Origin: JAQXGO01 sp045592445
Lineage (GTDB): Bacteria > Bacillota > Clostridia > UMGS1883 > UMGS1540
Assembly: GCA_045592445.1 (NCBI GenBank)
Contig: JAZNUV010000040.1
Location: 1-64,000, forward strand
Reading direction: 5' to 3'
Length of the DNA: 64,000 bases
The first letter of the stretch is position 1; each line of letters opens with the position of its first letter. The notes under the pieces are model-generated. The model was not told where the DNA came from. It searched no databases and saw nothing but the letters and a program-made list of their open reading frames with translations. Position numbers and translations under genes: made by a program. Below, piece after piece: positions 52,422-60,634 of the stretch.

Positions 52422-52910
52422 TTACTGCTTTGCAAAGATACCTGCTGTCTTTAAATTTTCATATTCCGTCTGTCGAAGAGCCTCGTAAAGCATCACGGCA
52501 ACGGAGTTTGATAAATTCAGGCTGCGTGCCTCCTCTATCATCGGTATACGAACTGCATGGTCAAGATGTTTACAAATTAAATCCTCAGGAAGACCCTTGG
52601 TCTCTTTTCCAAAAACCAAAAAATCACCATCCTGATATCTAACATCGCTATGGCGTTGAGGCGCTTTTGTAGATGCTAAAAACATTCTTGCACCACTGTT
52701 TTTCTCCAAAAATTCATCAAAATTTTCATAATACTGTACGCCTAAAAGATGCCAATAATCAAGCCCCGCACGTTTTAATTTCTTATCATCTATCGAAAAA
52801 CCCATCGGTTTTACGATATGCAGTTTTGTTCCCGTTGCTGCACAAGTTCTTGCAATATTGCCTGTATTTTGCGGAATCTCAGGCTCGACCAACACAATAT
52901 GAAAAGCCAT
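52422..52910 (-). CDS. trmL: tRNA (cytidine/uridine-2'-O-)-methyltransferase TrmL
   Basis: A 162-residue minimal SPOUT methyltransferase modifying the wobble base of tRNA-Leu. VEPEIPQNTGNIARTCAATG at the N terminus, FGKETKGLPEDL in the middle and the knot motif IPMIEEARSLNLSNSVAVMLYEALRQ are conserved. Length is typical. The ribosome binding site is GGAGGGG. Single gene, convergent with murI. Confidence 0.95.
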   Translation of the reverse strand: MAFHIVLVEPEIPQNTGNIARTCAATGTKLHIVKPMGFSIDDKKLKRAGLDYWHLLGVQYYENFDEFLEKNSGARMFLASTKAPQRHSDVRYQDGDFLVFGKETKGLPEDLICKHLDHAVRIPMIEEARSLNLSNSVAVMLYEALRQTEYENLKTAGIFAKQ

Positions 52911-52936
52911 TTTCCCCTCCGAACGTATTTTTTATC

Positions 52937-52965
52937 AGTATAACAGAAAAAAATATAAATTTCAA
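52937..52965 (-). promoter_or_regulatory. promoter of trmL
   Basis: Reverse strand TTGAAA (52965-52960), 17-base spacer, TATACT (52942-52937), 27 bases from the trmL start. Confidence 0.75.
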
Positions 52966-52985
52966 TACAAAAAAGCAAAATACTC

Positions 52986-53014
52986 TTTACATATTCCTCT
53001 TTTTTTAGTAAAAT
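52986..53014 (+). promoter_or_regulatory. promoter of ligA
   Basis: TTTACA (52986-52991), 17-base spacer, TAAAAT (53009-53014), 20 bases upstream of the ligA ATG; gives a short leader containing AGAGGTG. It diverges from the trmL promoter. Confidence 0.7.
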
Positions 53015-53033
53015 ATAAAAAAGAGGTGTATAT

Positions 53034-55004
53034 ATGGATATTCATGCGCTCCGAAAAGAAATTGAACGACATAGCTATTTATATTATGTGAAAGACGCAC
53101 CCGAAATCAGTGACTATGATTTTGACATGCTCATGCAAAAACTCAAAGCAATGGAAAATGAGAACCCCTCTTTAATAACGCCCGACTCGCCCACGCAACG
53201 CGTCGGCGGCATGGCACTTTCAAGCTTTGCGACCGTTTTGCACGAAGTGCCGATGGAAAGTTTAAACGATATCTTTACATTTGATTCTCTTCGTGAATTT
53301 GATGTACGCATACGTGAAACAATTTCTGCCCCTACCTATACGGTTGAGCCAAAAATAGATGGGCTATCTGTTTCTCTTGAATATAAAGACGGTATTTTTT
53401 TTCGTGGTTCCACACGCGGAGACGGTGTGCAGGGTGAGGATGTTACGCAAAACCTAAAAACAATTGGTTCTATTCCCCTCCGTCTTACAGAGCCTGTTCC
53501 TTATTTAGAAGTACGCGGCGAAGTGTTTATGTCAAAAAAATCCTTCCAGTCGTTAAACGAAGTGCGCGAGCTTTCAGGCGAGCCACTATTTGCAAATCCA
53601 CGCAATGCAGCAGCAGGTTCTCTGCGTCAACTTGACCCCAAAATTGCTGCAGCGCGAAAATTAGATATTTATGTTTTTAATATTCAGCGTGCAGAGGGAT
53701 TAACTTTTAAAACACACAGCGAAGGCCTTCAAAAGCTTCGTACGCTGGGCTTTAAGGTTATTGATTCCATTCCGGTAATGGAGAATATAGAAGAAGTAAT
53801 AGATGCGGTTTCTGCTATTGGAAACGCGCGTGACACAATGCCTTGTGAAATCGACGGCGCAGTTATAAAGCTTGATTCCATTTCAGGGCGCGGACTTTTA
53901 GGCAGCACTTCAAAGTTCCCGCGTTGGGCGGCCGCATACAAATTCCCGCCCGAACAACAGGAAACTTCGCTTCTTGATATCGTAATCCAAATTGGGCGCA
54001 CGGGCGCGGCAACTCCCAATGCAGTTTTAGAGCCCGTCAGAATTGCCGGTTCAACCGTAGGACGCGCAACGTTGCATAACCTTGATTTTATTATAGAAAA
54101 GGACATTCGTATCGGTGACCGTGTTTTAGTGGAAAAGGCAGGCGACATTATTCCTGCCGTTGTATGCGCATTACCGCAAAAACGATGTGGCAAGGAACAT
54201 ATTTTTAAAATGCCCGATTGTTGCCCTGTATGCGGTGCACCGCTTGTACGAGCTGAAGATGAAGCAGCCTTCCGATGCACAGGCGACCGATGTGACGCAC
54301 AGCGTGCGCGTGGCATCATACATTTTGCCTCGCGGGATGCAATGGATATTGAAGGGCTTGGTCCAGCTTTGGTCGAACGATTGTTAGAACAAAATTTAAT
54401 CACCAATGTTGCTGACCTTTATGTACTGCAGTCTTCACAACTCGCTGTTTTAGAAGGTTATGGTGAAAAAAGCGCCGAAAATTTAATTCAGGCAATTGCA
54501 CGTTCAAAAACAAAGCCGCTCGATTCCCTTTTGTATGCGCTCGGTATTCGTCATGTCGGCAAACGCGCTGCTACACTTCTTGCACGTCATTTTGGGTCAA
54601 TGGATGCACTCATGCAGGCAACAGAGTCCGAAATTAGTGCTGTACATGAGATCGGCACTAAAATAGCACAAAGCGTATGCGCTTATTTTAAAGATGAACA
54701 TATGCAAAAAATGATTGAAACGCTTCGCGCCCATGGTCTAACCTTTATGGCAACCCAAGCAGTTACCAATGCAAGGCTTTTGGGGAAAACATTTGTTCTT
54801 ACAGGTACATTACCCCATCTATCTCGATTAGAGGCTTCCCAAAAAATCGAAGCGGCTGGCGGGCGTGTTACCGGTAGTGTTTCAAAAAAAACAGATTATG
54901 TTCTCGCCGGAAGCGAAGCCGGGTCAAAACTTGAAAAAGCCGAAGCGCTTGGTATTACAATTCTTGATGAACCCACCTTTTTATCCATGTTGGAGGAACG
55001 TTAA
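53034..55004 (+). CDS. ligA: NAD-dependent DNA ligase
   Basis: A 656-residue ligase that seals nicks using NAD+. Domain Ia is at the N terminus, the adenylation lysine is in EPKIDGLSVSLEY, the OB fold follows, a zinc finger CCPVCG...CTGDRCD lies near 400-420, then helix-hairpin-helix repeats (about 430-570) and a C-terminal BRCT domain (about 580-656, GKTFVLTGTLPHLSR). Domain Ia is slightly short, which accounts for the length. First of four genes to ispE. Confidence 0.97.
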   Translation: MDIHALRKEIERHSYLYYVKDAPEISDYDFDMLMQKLKAMENENPSLITPDSPTQRVGGMALSSFATVLHEVPMESLNDIFTFDSLREFDVRIRETISAPTYTVEPKIDGLSVSLEYKDGIFFRGSTRGDGVQGEDVTQNLKTIGSIPLRLTEPVPYLEVRGEVFMSKKSFQSLNEVRELSGEPLFANPRNAAAGSLRQLDPKIAAARKLDIYVFNIQRAEGLTFKTHSEGLQKLRTLGFKVIDSIPVMENIEEVIDAVSAIGNARDTMPCEIDGAVIKLDSISGRGLLGSTSKFPRWAAAYKFPPEQQETSLLDIVIQIGRTGAATPNAVLEPVRIAGSTVGRATLHNLDFIIEKDIRIGDRVLVEKAGDIIPAVVCALPQKRCGKEHIFKMPDCCPVCGAPLVRAEDEAAFRCTGDRCDAQRARGIIHFASRDAMDIEGLGPALVERLLEQNLITNVADLYVLQSSQLAVLEGYGEKSAENLIQAIARSKTKPLDSLLYALGIRHVGKRAATLLARHFGSMDALMQATESEISAVHEIGTKIAQSVCAYFKDEHMQKMIETLRAHGLTFMATQAVTNARLLGKTFVLTGTLPHLSRLEASQKIEAAGGRVTGSVSKKTDYVLAGSEAGSKLEKAEALGITILDEPTFLSMLEER

Positions 55005-55729
55005 TGCAAAAAGTTTTAAGCTTTGTTCGCCGTGCGGTGGACGATTATCATATGATTGAGGATGGCGACCGGATTGCCGTCGGCGTTTCAGGCGGCAAAG
55101 ATAGCGTAACACTCGCGCTTGCACTCCATGCACTTCGTCGTTTTTATCCGAAAAAATTTGAAATTGTTCCAATTACACTTGCAATGGGTTTTGAAACAAT
55201 GGATTTTACGCCGCTTATCGAATATTTCGCCAAAGTCGGTATGGATTTAATTGTGCAGAAAACAAATATTGCAGAAATTTTATTTGATATTCGCCACGAA
55301 TCCAATCCATGCTCCCTTTGTGCAAAACTAAGGCGCGGTGCATTGCATGATGCTGCAATTGAACATGGTTGTAACAAGGTCGCACTCGGCCATCATAATG
55401 ACGATGTATTGGAAACCTTTATTTTATCACTGTTCTATGAGGGGCGATTGCATTGCTTTAGTCCCGTTACATATTTAGACCGTAAAAAATTGCATCTTAT
55501 TCGCCCGATGATATATATGAGGGAGCAGGATGTTATAGGCTTTATAAATCGAAGTGGTGCCTCAATCATTCACAACCCCTGCCCCGCCAATGGTTATACG
55601 AAAAGACAATATGCAAAAGAATTACTTACATCATTAAGCCGCGAGAACCGCGGCCTCAAAGAACGCATGTTCACAGCACTTTCCACATCACTTGAAAATT
55701 GGAGAAAGGATGAGAAAAATGAAAATTAA
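55004..55729 (+). CDS. TtcA-family tRNA 2-thiolation protein
   Basis: A 241-residue PP-loop ATP pyrophosphatase. SGGKDSVTLALAL is the PP-loop, and HESNPCSLCAKLRRGALH has the CxxC typical of TtcA, which carries an iron-sulfur cluster and thiolates C32 of certain tRNAs. A third cysteine lies in NPCPANG. The start shares one base with the ligA stop (TAATG). The exact tRNA position cannot be derived from sequence. Confidence 0.88.
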   Translation: MQKVLSFVRRAVDDYHMIEDGDRIAVGVSGGKDSVTLALALHALRRFYPKKFEIVPITLAMGFETMDFTPLIEYFAKVGMDLIVQKTNIAEILFDIRHESNPCSLCAKLRRGALHDAAIEHGCNKVALGHHNDDVLETFILSLFYEGRLHCFSPVTYLDRKKLHLIRPMIYMREQDVIGFINRSGASIIHNPCPANGYTKRQYAKELLTSLSRENRGLKERMFTALSTSLENWRKDEKNEN

Positions 55730-56594
55730 AAAGGCAGTTATCCCCGCCGCGGGGCTTGGTACACGTTTCTTACCTGCAACAAAGGCAGTTCCGAAGGAGA
55801 TGCTCCCCATTGTCGACACCCCTACCTTACAGTATATTGTTGAAGAGGCAGCAAGCTCAGGCATTGAGGATATTCTGATTATCACAGGACGTGGCAAACG
55901 TGCAATCGAGGACCATTTTGACAAATCATATGAGCTTGAAAACGAGCTTGCACGTGCGGGAAAAACAGATTATATAGAAGGACTTGAGTATATTTCTTCG
56001 CTTGCAAACATTCACTATGTACGTCAAAAACAGGCACTTGGGCTTGGCCATGCAATCTATTGTGCTAAATCATTTGTCGGCAAAGAGCCGTTTGCTGTTT
56101 TGCTTGGTGACGATATTGTCCGTGCAGAAACACCATGCCTCAAACAGATGATTGATGTGTATGAAAAATACGGTGCAGGTATCTTGGGTGTTCGCGAAGT
56201 TGCGGATAAGGATGTTTCAAAATATGGTATCGTAGATGCAGAATTTGTAGAGGAAAGTATTTATCGCGTACTGGATATGGTTGAAAAACCCGCGCTATCT
56301 GAAGCCCCCAGTAACATTGCGGTTTTAGGCAGATACATTATAACACCTGAAATCTTTACTATTTTAGAAAACACACGTCCCGGCGCAGGCGGCGAAATTC
56401 AACTTACCGATGCTTTGCGTACTCTTGCTAAGATGCAACCGATGTATTGCTATACCTTCGAAGGAAAACGCTATGATGTTGGCAGTAAAATCGGATTTTT
56501 GCAAGCTACGGTAGAATATGCACTTTCTCGCGGGGATATTGGCGCAGATTTTCTGCAATATTTAAAAGATACACTCGAGGCATACCGCGCATGA
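55719..56594 (+). CDS. galU: UTP--glucose-1-phosphate uridylyltransferase
   Basis: A 291-residue nucleotidyltransferase making UDP-glucose. KAVIPAAGLGTRFLPATKAVPKEMLP is the nucleotide-binding N terminus, VLLGDDIV and GRYIITPEIF are family motifs, and RYDVGSKIGFLQATVEYAL closes the fold. The ATG at 55719 sits eight bases after AAAGGA; an ATG at 55710 is equally in frame. It overlaps the 3' end of the preceding gene by 11 bases. UDP-glucose would be the donor for the GH94-type glucan synthase encoded at 39.4 kb (inference). Confidence 0.95.
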   Translation: MKIKKAVIPAAGLGTRFLPATKAVPKEMLPIVDTPTLQYIVEEAASSGIEDILIITGRGKRAIEDHFDKSYELENELARAGKTDYIEGLEYISSLANIHYVRQKQALGLGHAIYCAKSFVGKEPFAVLLGDDIVRAETPCLKQMIDVYEKYGAGILGVREVADKDVSKYGIVDAEFVEESIYRVLDMVEKPALSEAPSNIAVLGRYIITPEIFTILENTRPGAGGEIQLTDALRTLAKMQPMYCYTFEGKRYDVGSKIGFLQATVEYALSRGDIGADFLQYLKDTLEAYRA

Positions 56595-57439
56595 TCACAC
56601 TAAAGGCACATGCAAAAATCAACTTATCTCTTGATATTATAGGAAAGCGCGAGGACGGTTACCACGACCTTTGCACTGTTATGCAATCCATAAAGCTTGC
56701 CGACGATATTACATTACGTCATGCACACGAAATCAGTGTATGCTGTGACCTTAAATTTTTACCGTGTGATGACAGAAATATTGCCTGGCGTGCAGCAAAG
56801 CTTTTTATGGATGAAATTTCCTCCCATTCTGGTGTTTCGATACAAATTCGAAAACGCATTCCTGTTGGCGGCGGCATGGGTGGAGGTAGTGCAGATGCAG
56901 CAGCCGTTTTAATGGGGCTTAACAAACTATATCATTATCCTGTTCCGTTTACACGTCTTACGGAACTTGGTTTGATGTGTGGCGCGGACGTTCCATTTTG
57001 TATGACAGGCGGTACCTGTTTGGCAGAGGGGCTCGGCGAAATACTGACTCCGCTTTCTCCGTTGCCGCATTGTTATATTCTGCTTATAAAGCCTCGTTTT
57101 TCGCAAAGCACAAAAAAACTTTTTTCACGTGTTTCCATGCAGAAAATCACGTGTCACCCTGATACACATGGTCTTATAAACTCCCTGCATAACCGTGACC
57201 TGAAAGGTATATGTGTTCGTCTTTATAATGTATTGGAAACCTTTACAGATAAGCCCGAAATAGAAAACTATAAAGTTCTTCTTCGGCAGTGTGGCGCTTT
57301 GGGCGTTTTAATGACCGGTAGCGGATCTGTGGTTTATGGCATTTTTCATTCTTTTGAAAAAGCAAAAGATGCACGGGAAATTTTTTCAAAATTGCCTGTA
57401 CACACCTATATTACCACTCCCGTTTCTTCAATTTTTTAA
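56591..57439 (+). CDS. ispE: 4-diphosphocytidyl-2-C-methyl-D-erythritol kinase
   Basis: A 282-residue GHMP kinase, the fourth MEP pathway enzyme. AKINLSLDIIGKREDGYHDL at the N terminus, the ATP loop PVGGGMGGGSADAAAVL near 95-111 and the C-terminal MTGSGSVVYGIF are typical. It overlaps galU as ATGA. ispD and ispF are encoded about 30 kb to the left, so three MEP genes are in the window. Confidence 0.96.
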   Translation: MITLKAHAKINLSLDIIGKREDGYHDLCTVMQSIKLADDITLRHAHEISVCCDLKFLPCDDRNIAWRAAKLFMDEISSHSGVSIQIRKRIPVGGGMGGGSADAAAVLMGLNKLYHYPVPFTRLTELGLMCGADVPFCMTGGTCLAEGLGEILTPLSPLPHCYILLIKPRFSQSTKKLFSRVSMQKITCHPDTHGLINSLHNRDLKGICVRLYNVLETFTDKPEIENYKVLLRQCGALGVLMTGSGSVVYGIFHSFEKAKDAREIFSKLPVHTYITTPVSSIF

Positions 57440-57454
57440 AAATGATGTTATTTT

Positions 57455-57484
57455 TGTATATTCCCCGCAATGAAAGTGAATACT
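57455..57484 (+). promoter_or_regulatory. candidate sigma-F (forespore) promoter of spoIIR
   Basis: TGTATA (57455-57460), 15-base spacer, then GTGAATACT (57476-57484), close to the sigma-F pattern (WGHATA, 14-15 bases, GGnnAnAnT). The predicted start site is 15 to 20 bases before the ATG, so the leader would begin almost at the ribosome binding site. spoIIR is a known sigma-F target, which supports the reading; no experimental data. Confidence 0.6.
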
Positions 57485-57503
57485 TCTCATTGAGGTGAAT
57501 TAT

Positions 57504-58139
57504 ATGAAAAAAATTATGATTGCAATTTGTTCAGGGTTTATTGTTACACTTGCCCTTTCTCTATATTCCAATACAATTCAATCCGAAATTTCGGACAGTG
57601 TATTACGTCTGCATGTCCTTGCAAACAGCGACTCTGCGGCTGACCAAGCGTTAAAATTAAAGGTACGTGACAGGTTGCTTGCAGAAAGTCGCGATTTATT
57701 CCAAAATTGCACTTCGCCCTCGGAAGCACGTGCAGTTTTTTCTGAAAATCATGATAAGTTGCAAGAAGCAGCAGCGGCAGAAATTAAAAAAGAAGGCTTC
57801 ACATACCCCGTTTCTATCGCATTAAATCAAAGCTATTTCCCTACTCGGCATTATGGTAATGTTTCCTTGCCTGCAGGCGAATACGAGGCAGTCCGTGTTG
57901 AAATTGGTAATGCTTCCGGAAAAAATTGGTGGTGTGTGATGTTCCCGCCGTTATGTTTTGTGGATGGCAGTGTGGATGGTGCTGATGCAAAAGGTACAGA
58001 AATGATACAAGAACAACTTGGTGACAATGCGGATATCATAACAAAAGACGGCACCATTGACTTAAAGCTTCGTTTTAAACTTGTGGATATATTCCAAAGC
58101 ACATCCCACGCTATACGGGAAGTATTTAAAAAAGCATAA
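57504..58139 (+). CDS. spoIIR: stage II sporulation protein R
   Basis: A 211-residue secreted signalling protein made in the forespore that triggers processing of pro-sigma-E in the mother cell through SpoIIGA. An N-terminal signal/anchor (about 3-22, IMIAICSGFIVTLALSLY) is followed by the family core: LRLHVLANSDSAADQALKLKVRD near 30-52, LPAGEYEAVRVEIG and NWWCVMFPPLCFVD. The ATG at 57504 follows GAGGTG; a GTG inside that site is rejected. Confidence 0.94.
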   Translation: MKKIMIAICSGFIVTLALSLYSNTIQSEISDSVLRLHVLANSDSAADQALKLKVRDRLLAESRDLFQNCTSPSEARAVFSENHDKLQEAAAAEIKKEGFTYPVSIALNQSYFPTRHYGNVSLPAGEYEAVRVEIGNASGKNWWCVMFPPLCFVDGSVDGADAKGTEMIQEQLGDNADIITKDGTIDLKLRFKLVDIFQSTSHAIREVFKKA

Positions 58140-58144
58140 AAAAT

Positions 58145-58172
58145 GGCTATCTTACCATCAAGTAAGATAGCC
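58145..58172. terminator. bidirectional terminator between spoIIR and serA
   Basis: Perfect 11-bp hairpin GGCTATCTTAC (58145-58155) / GTAAGATAGCC (58162-58172), loop six. TGTTTTAATTTTT follows on the right; ATTTTTTATGC follows on the reverse strand, so both transcripts can end here. Confidence 0.9.
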
Positions 58173-58183
58173 TGTTTTAATTT

Positions 58184-59344
58184 TTACTTTATAATTCGAA
58201 CTGCTAAAACTCCGTCAATCTTTTTTATTGTATCAATAATTGAGTCGGGAACTTCATGTGCTGTATCAATGATGGTATATGCGCATTCCCCTTTATTCTT
58301 ATTCACCATATTTTCTACGTTTTTATCCTGCAAAAGACCTAAGAACTGACTCAACATATTTGGCACATTTTTGTGTGCAATGGTAATACGCACGCATCCC
58401 GCACGCGCACATTCACAGTTCGGGAAATTAACAGAATTATGAATGTTTCCGTTTTCAATAAAGTCTACCATTTGTTTTGCCGCCATGATAGCACAGTTAT
58501 CCTCTGCTTCCGGCGTAGATGCGCCAAGATGTGGTAGTGCTATTACATTTTTCATGCTCAGCACTTCATCGTTGGGGAAATCCGTTACATAAACTGCCAA
58601 TTTGCCTTCTTCCAACGCCGAGCCAACCGCCGCATTATCAACAAGGTCACCGCGCGAGAAATTCAAAAGGCGCGCGCCATCCTTCATATTCTGGATTGCT
58701 GTCGAATTGATCATGCCTTTTGTATCCGGCGTAAGCGGAACATGTAAAGTGATATAATCTGCTTGCGCCATTGCTTCTTCCATTGATTGTGCCACATGTA
58801 CGTGACGTGATAAGCTAAGCGCCGCCTTGACGGACAAATACGGGTCATAACCGATAACATCCATCCCTAAAGCATAAGCGGTATTCGCAACCATTGCCCC
58901 AATTGCACCAAGACCAATAACCGCAAGCTTTTTGCCTTCAATCTCGGGACCTGCGTATGTAGACTTTCCTTTTTCCACCATTTTGGCAACATCCGGTCCG
59001 TTCCCTTCCAGTGTTCTTGCCCACAAAATGCCATCCACAACTTTTCGAGAAGCCAAGAGGAGACCTGTAATAACTAATTCTTTTACTGCATTCGCATTTG
59101 CGCCGGGTGTGTTAAATACTACAATACCACGTTCCGTGCACTTATCTACAGGAATATTATTGACACCTGCGCCAGCACGACCAATTGCCAAAAGCGAACT
59201 CGGCAGCTCCATTTCGTGCATGGAAAAACTGCGTAAAATAATGCCATCCGGATTATCACAATCTGTCGTGACCTTGTATGTATCTTCTTTAAAGTATTTA
59301 AGACCACAATCTGCAATTTTATTCAGTGGTTTTATTGTATACAT
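58184..59344 (-). CDS. serA: D-3-phosphoglycerate dehydrogenase
   Basis: A 386-residue dehydrogenase for the first step of serine synthesis. AIGRAGAGVNNIPVD near 55, the NAD-binding loop VIGLGAIGAMVANTA near 145, VPLTPDTKGMIN and PHLGASTPEAEDN are family motifs, and the C-terminal 70 residues form an ACT domain (ITIAHKNVPNMLSQFLGLL) that can bind serine as inhibitor. Short type without the intervening ASB domain. ATG at 59344 is used; a GTG nine bases earlier lies in the ribosome binding site. It follows serC by 12 bases. Confidence 0.95.
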   Translation of the reverse strand: MYTIKPLNKIADCGLKYFKEDTYKVTTDCDNPDGIILRSFSMHEMELPSSLLAIGRAGAGVNNIPVDKCTERGIVVFNTPGANANAVKELVITGLLLASRKVVDGILWARTLEGNGPDVAKMVEKGKSTYAGPEIEGKKLAVIGLGAIGAMVANTAYALGMDVIGYDPYLSVKAALSLSRHVHVAQSMEEAMAQADYITLHVPLTPDTKGMINSTAIQNMKDGARLLNFSRGDLVDNAAVGSALEEGKLAVYVTDFPNDEVLSMKNVIALPHLGASTPEAEDNCAIMAAKQMVDFIENGNIHNSVNFPNCECARAGCVRITIAHKNVPNMLSQFLGLLQDKNVENMVNKNKGECAYTIIDTAHEVPDSIIDTIKKIDGVLAVRIIK

Positions 59345-59356
59345 ATATCTCACCCT

Positions 59357-60445
59357 TTACTGATTATTTTCTTCAAACTTCTGCATGAAGGCAACTAATT
59401 TTTTTACACCTTCAATTGGCATTGCATTGTAAATACTTGCGCGCATTCCGCCTACGCTGCGATGTCCCTTTAAGTTTACAAGCCCTTCTGCAGCTGCTGC
59501 TTTTACAAATGCCGCATCACACTCTTTATCACCCGTGACAAAGGTAACGTTCATTAGAGAACGGTCCTCCTTTTCTACCGGCGTTTTAAAGAGCTTACTG
59601 CTATCTAAAAACGCATATAAAAGATCCGCTTTTTCGCGATTCATTTTTTCCATAACAGAAATGCCGCCCAGATCACGAAGCCACTCAAGCACAAGCTTGC
59701 ACATATAGATACTATATGTCGGCGGTGTATTGTACATGGAGCCATTTTCAACATGTGTTTTATAGGTCAGCATTGTGGGTGTACCCAAAAGAGGTTCCCC
59801 AACTAAATCGTCACGAATAATTACAACTGTAAGACCGGCTGGACCCATATTCTTTTGTGCACCTGCGTATAAAAGTCCAAATTTTGAAACGTCAATTTTT
59901 TCAGAAAGAATAATGGAGGATGTATCAGCAACAAGCGGAACATTGCCCGTATCAGGAATGGATGTAAATCTTGTTCCGAATATTGTATTATTATATGTAA
60001 TATGGCAGTAATCCGCCTCCGGGTCAAACGCGCTTTTTTCTACCTTCGGAATGTATGAGAATGTTTTATCCGCACTGGATGCCACACGATTTACCGTACC
60101 ATACTTCTCGCATTCTTCCGCTGCTTTTTTGGCAAATTGCCCTGTAATAATATAATCAGCTTTTTTATTTTTAGTAAGCAAATTCATGGGTACCATAGCA
60201 AACTGTGTTGAGGCACCGCCTTGCAAAAATAAAACTTTATAGTTTTCAGGAATTTCCATAATTTCGCGCAAAAGCGCTTCAGCTTCTTCTATAATTGCTT
60301 CATACGGCTTGGAACGATGGCTCATTTCCATAACGCTCATTCCCGCATCTTTGTATGCAAGCATTTCATCCGCCGCTTTCTTCAATGCATATTCCGGTAG
60401 CATGGAAGGTCCGGCTGAAAAATTATACACTCTCTCAATTGCCAT
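59357..60445 (-). CDS. serC: phosphoserine aminotransferase
   Basis: A 362-residue class V PLP aminotransferase, second step of serine synthesis. YNFSAGPSMLPEYALKKAADEM at the N terminus, the lysine that binds PLP in YAGAQKNMGPAGL, and GHRSVGGMRASIYNAMPIEGV near the C terminus are typical. The ATG is preceded by AGGAGGAAG and a consensus promoter. The serC-serA pair is complete for 3-phosphoserine synthesis; serB is not in the window. Confidence 0.96.
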   Translation of the reverse strand: MAIERVYNFSAGPSMLPEYALKKAADEMLAYKDAGMSVMEMSHRSKPYEAIIEEAEALLREIMEIPENYKVLFLQGGASTQFAMVPMNLLTKNKKADYIITGQFAKKAAEECEKYGTVNRVASSADKTFSYIPKVEKSAFDPEADYCHITYNNTIFGTRFTSIPDTGNVPLVADTSSIILSEKIDVSKFGLLYAGAQKNMGPAGLTVVIIRDDLVGEPLLGTPTMLTYKTHVENGSMYNTPPTYSIYMCKLVLEWLRDLGGISVMEKMNREKADLLYAFLDSSKLFKTPVEKEDRSLMNVTFVTGDKECDAAFVKAAAAEGLVNLKGHRSVGGMRASIYNAMPIEGVKKLVAFMQKFEENNQ

Positions 60446-60475
60446 TTTTACTTCCTCCTATTTGTTTATCTTTTT

Positions 60476-60504
60476 ATTATATATCATATGGAATGAATTG
60501 TCAA
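60476..60504 (-). promoter_or_regulatory. consensus sigma-A promoter of serC-serA
   Basis: Reverse strand TTGACA (60504-60499), 17-base spacer, TATAAT (60481-60476). It is 31 bases upstream of the serC ATG. Confidence 0.9.
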
Positions 60505-60515
60505 GGAGAAAAAGC

Positions 60516-60536
60516 GTTTAAATCTATTCTTTAAAC
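60516..60536. promoter_or_regulatory. inverted repeat upstream of serC promoter
   Basis: GTTTAAA (60516-60522) and TTTAAAC (60530-60536) are perfect inverted repeats with a seven-base spacer, 12 bases upstream of the serC -35. It could be an operator for either divergent transcript; no known factor can be assigned. Confidence 0.4.
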
Positions 60537-60543
60537 TTTATTT

Positions 60544-60557
60544 TTGCAATTCTGCAA
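60544..60557. promoter_or_regulatory. candidate operator of the LexA-like repressor
   Basis: TTGCA-N4-TGCAA at 60544-60557 is a palindrome with the arm-N4-arm shape of Firmicute LexA boxes but a different arm sequence. A matching TTTTTGCAA half-site lies inside the spacer of the repressor promoter (60589-60597). Confidence 0.35.
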
Positions 60558-60584
60558 TATTTTTTCTCAAAGTCATCAAAATAC

Positions 60585-60613
60585 TTGATTTTTGCAACGT
60601 AATTGTGTATAAT
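60585..60613 (+). promoter_or_regulatory. promoter of the LexA-like gene
   Basis: TTGATT (60585-60590), 17-base spacer, TATAAT (60608-60613), 21 bases upstream of the ATG. Confidence 0.8.
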
Positions 60614-60634
60614 ATTTTTGAAAGGATGATTGCT

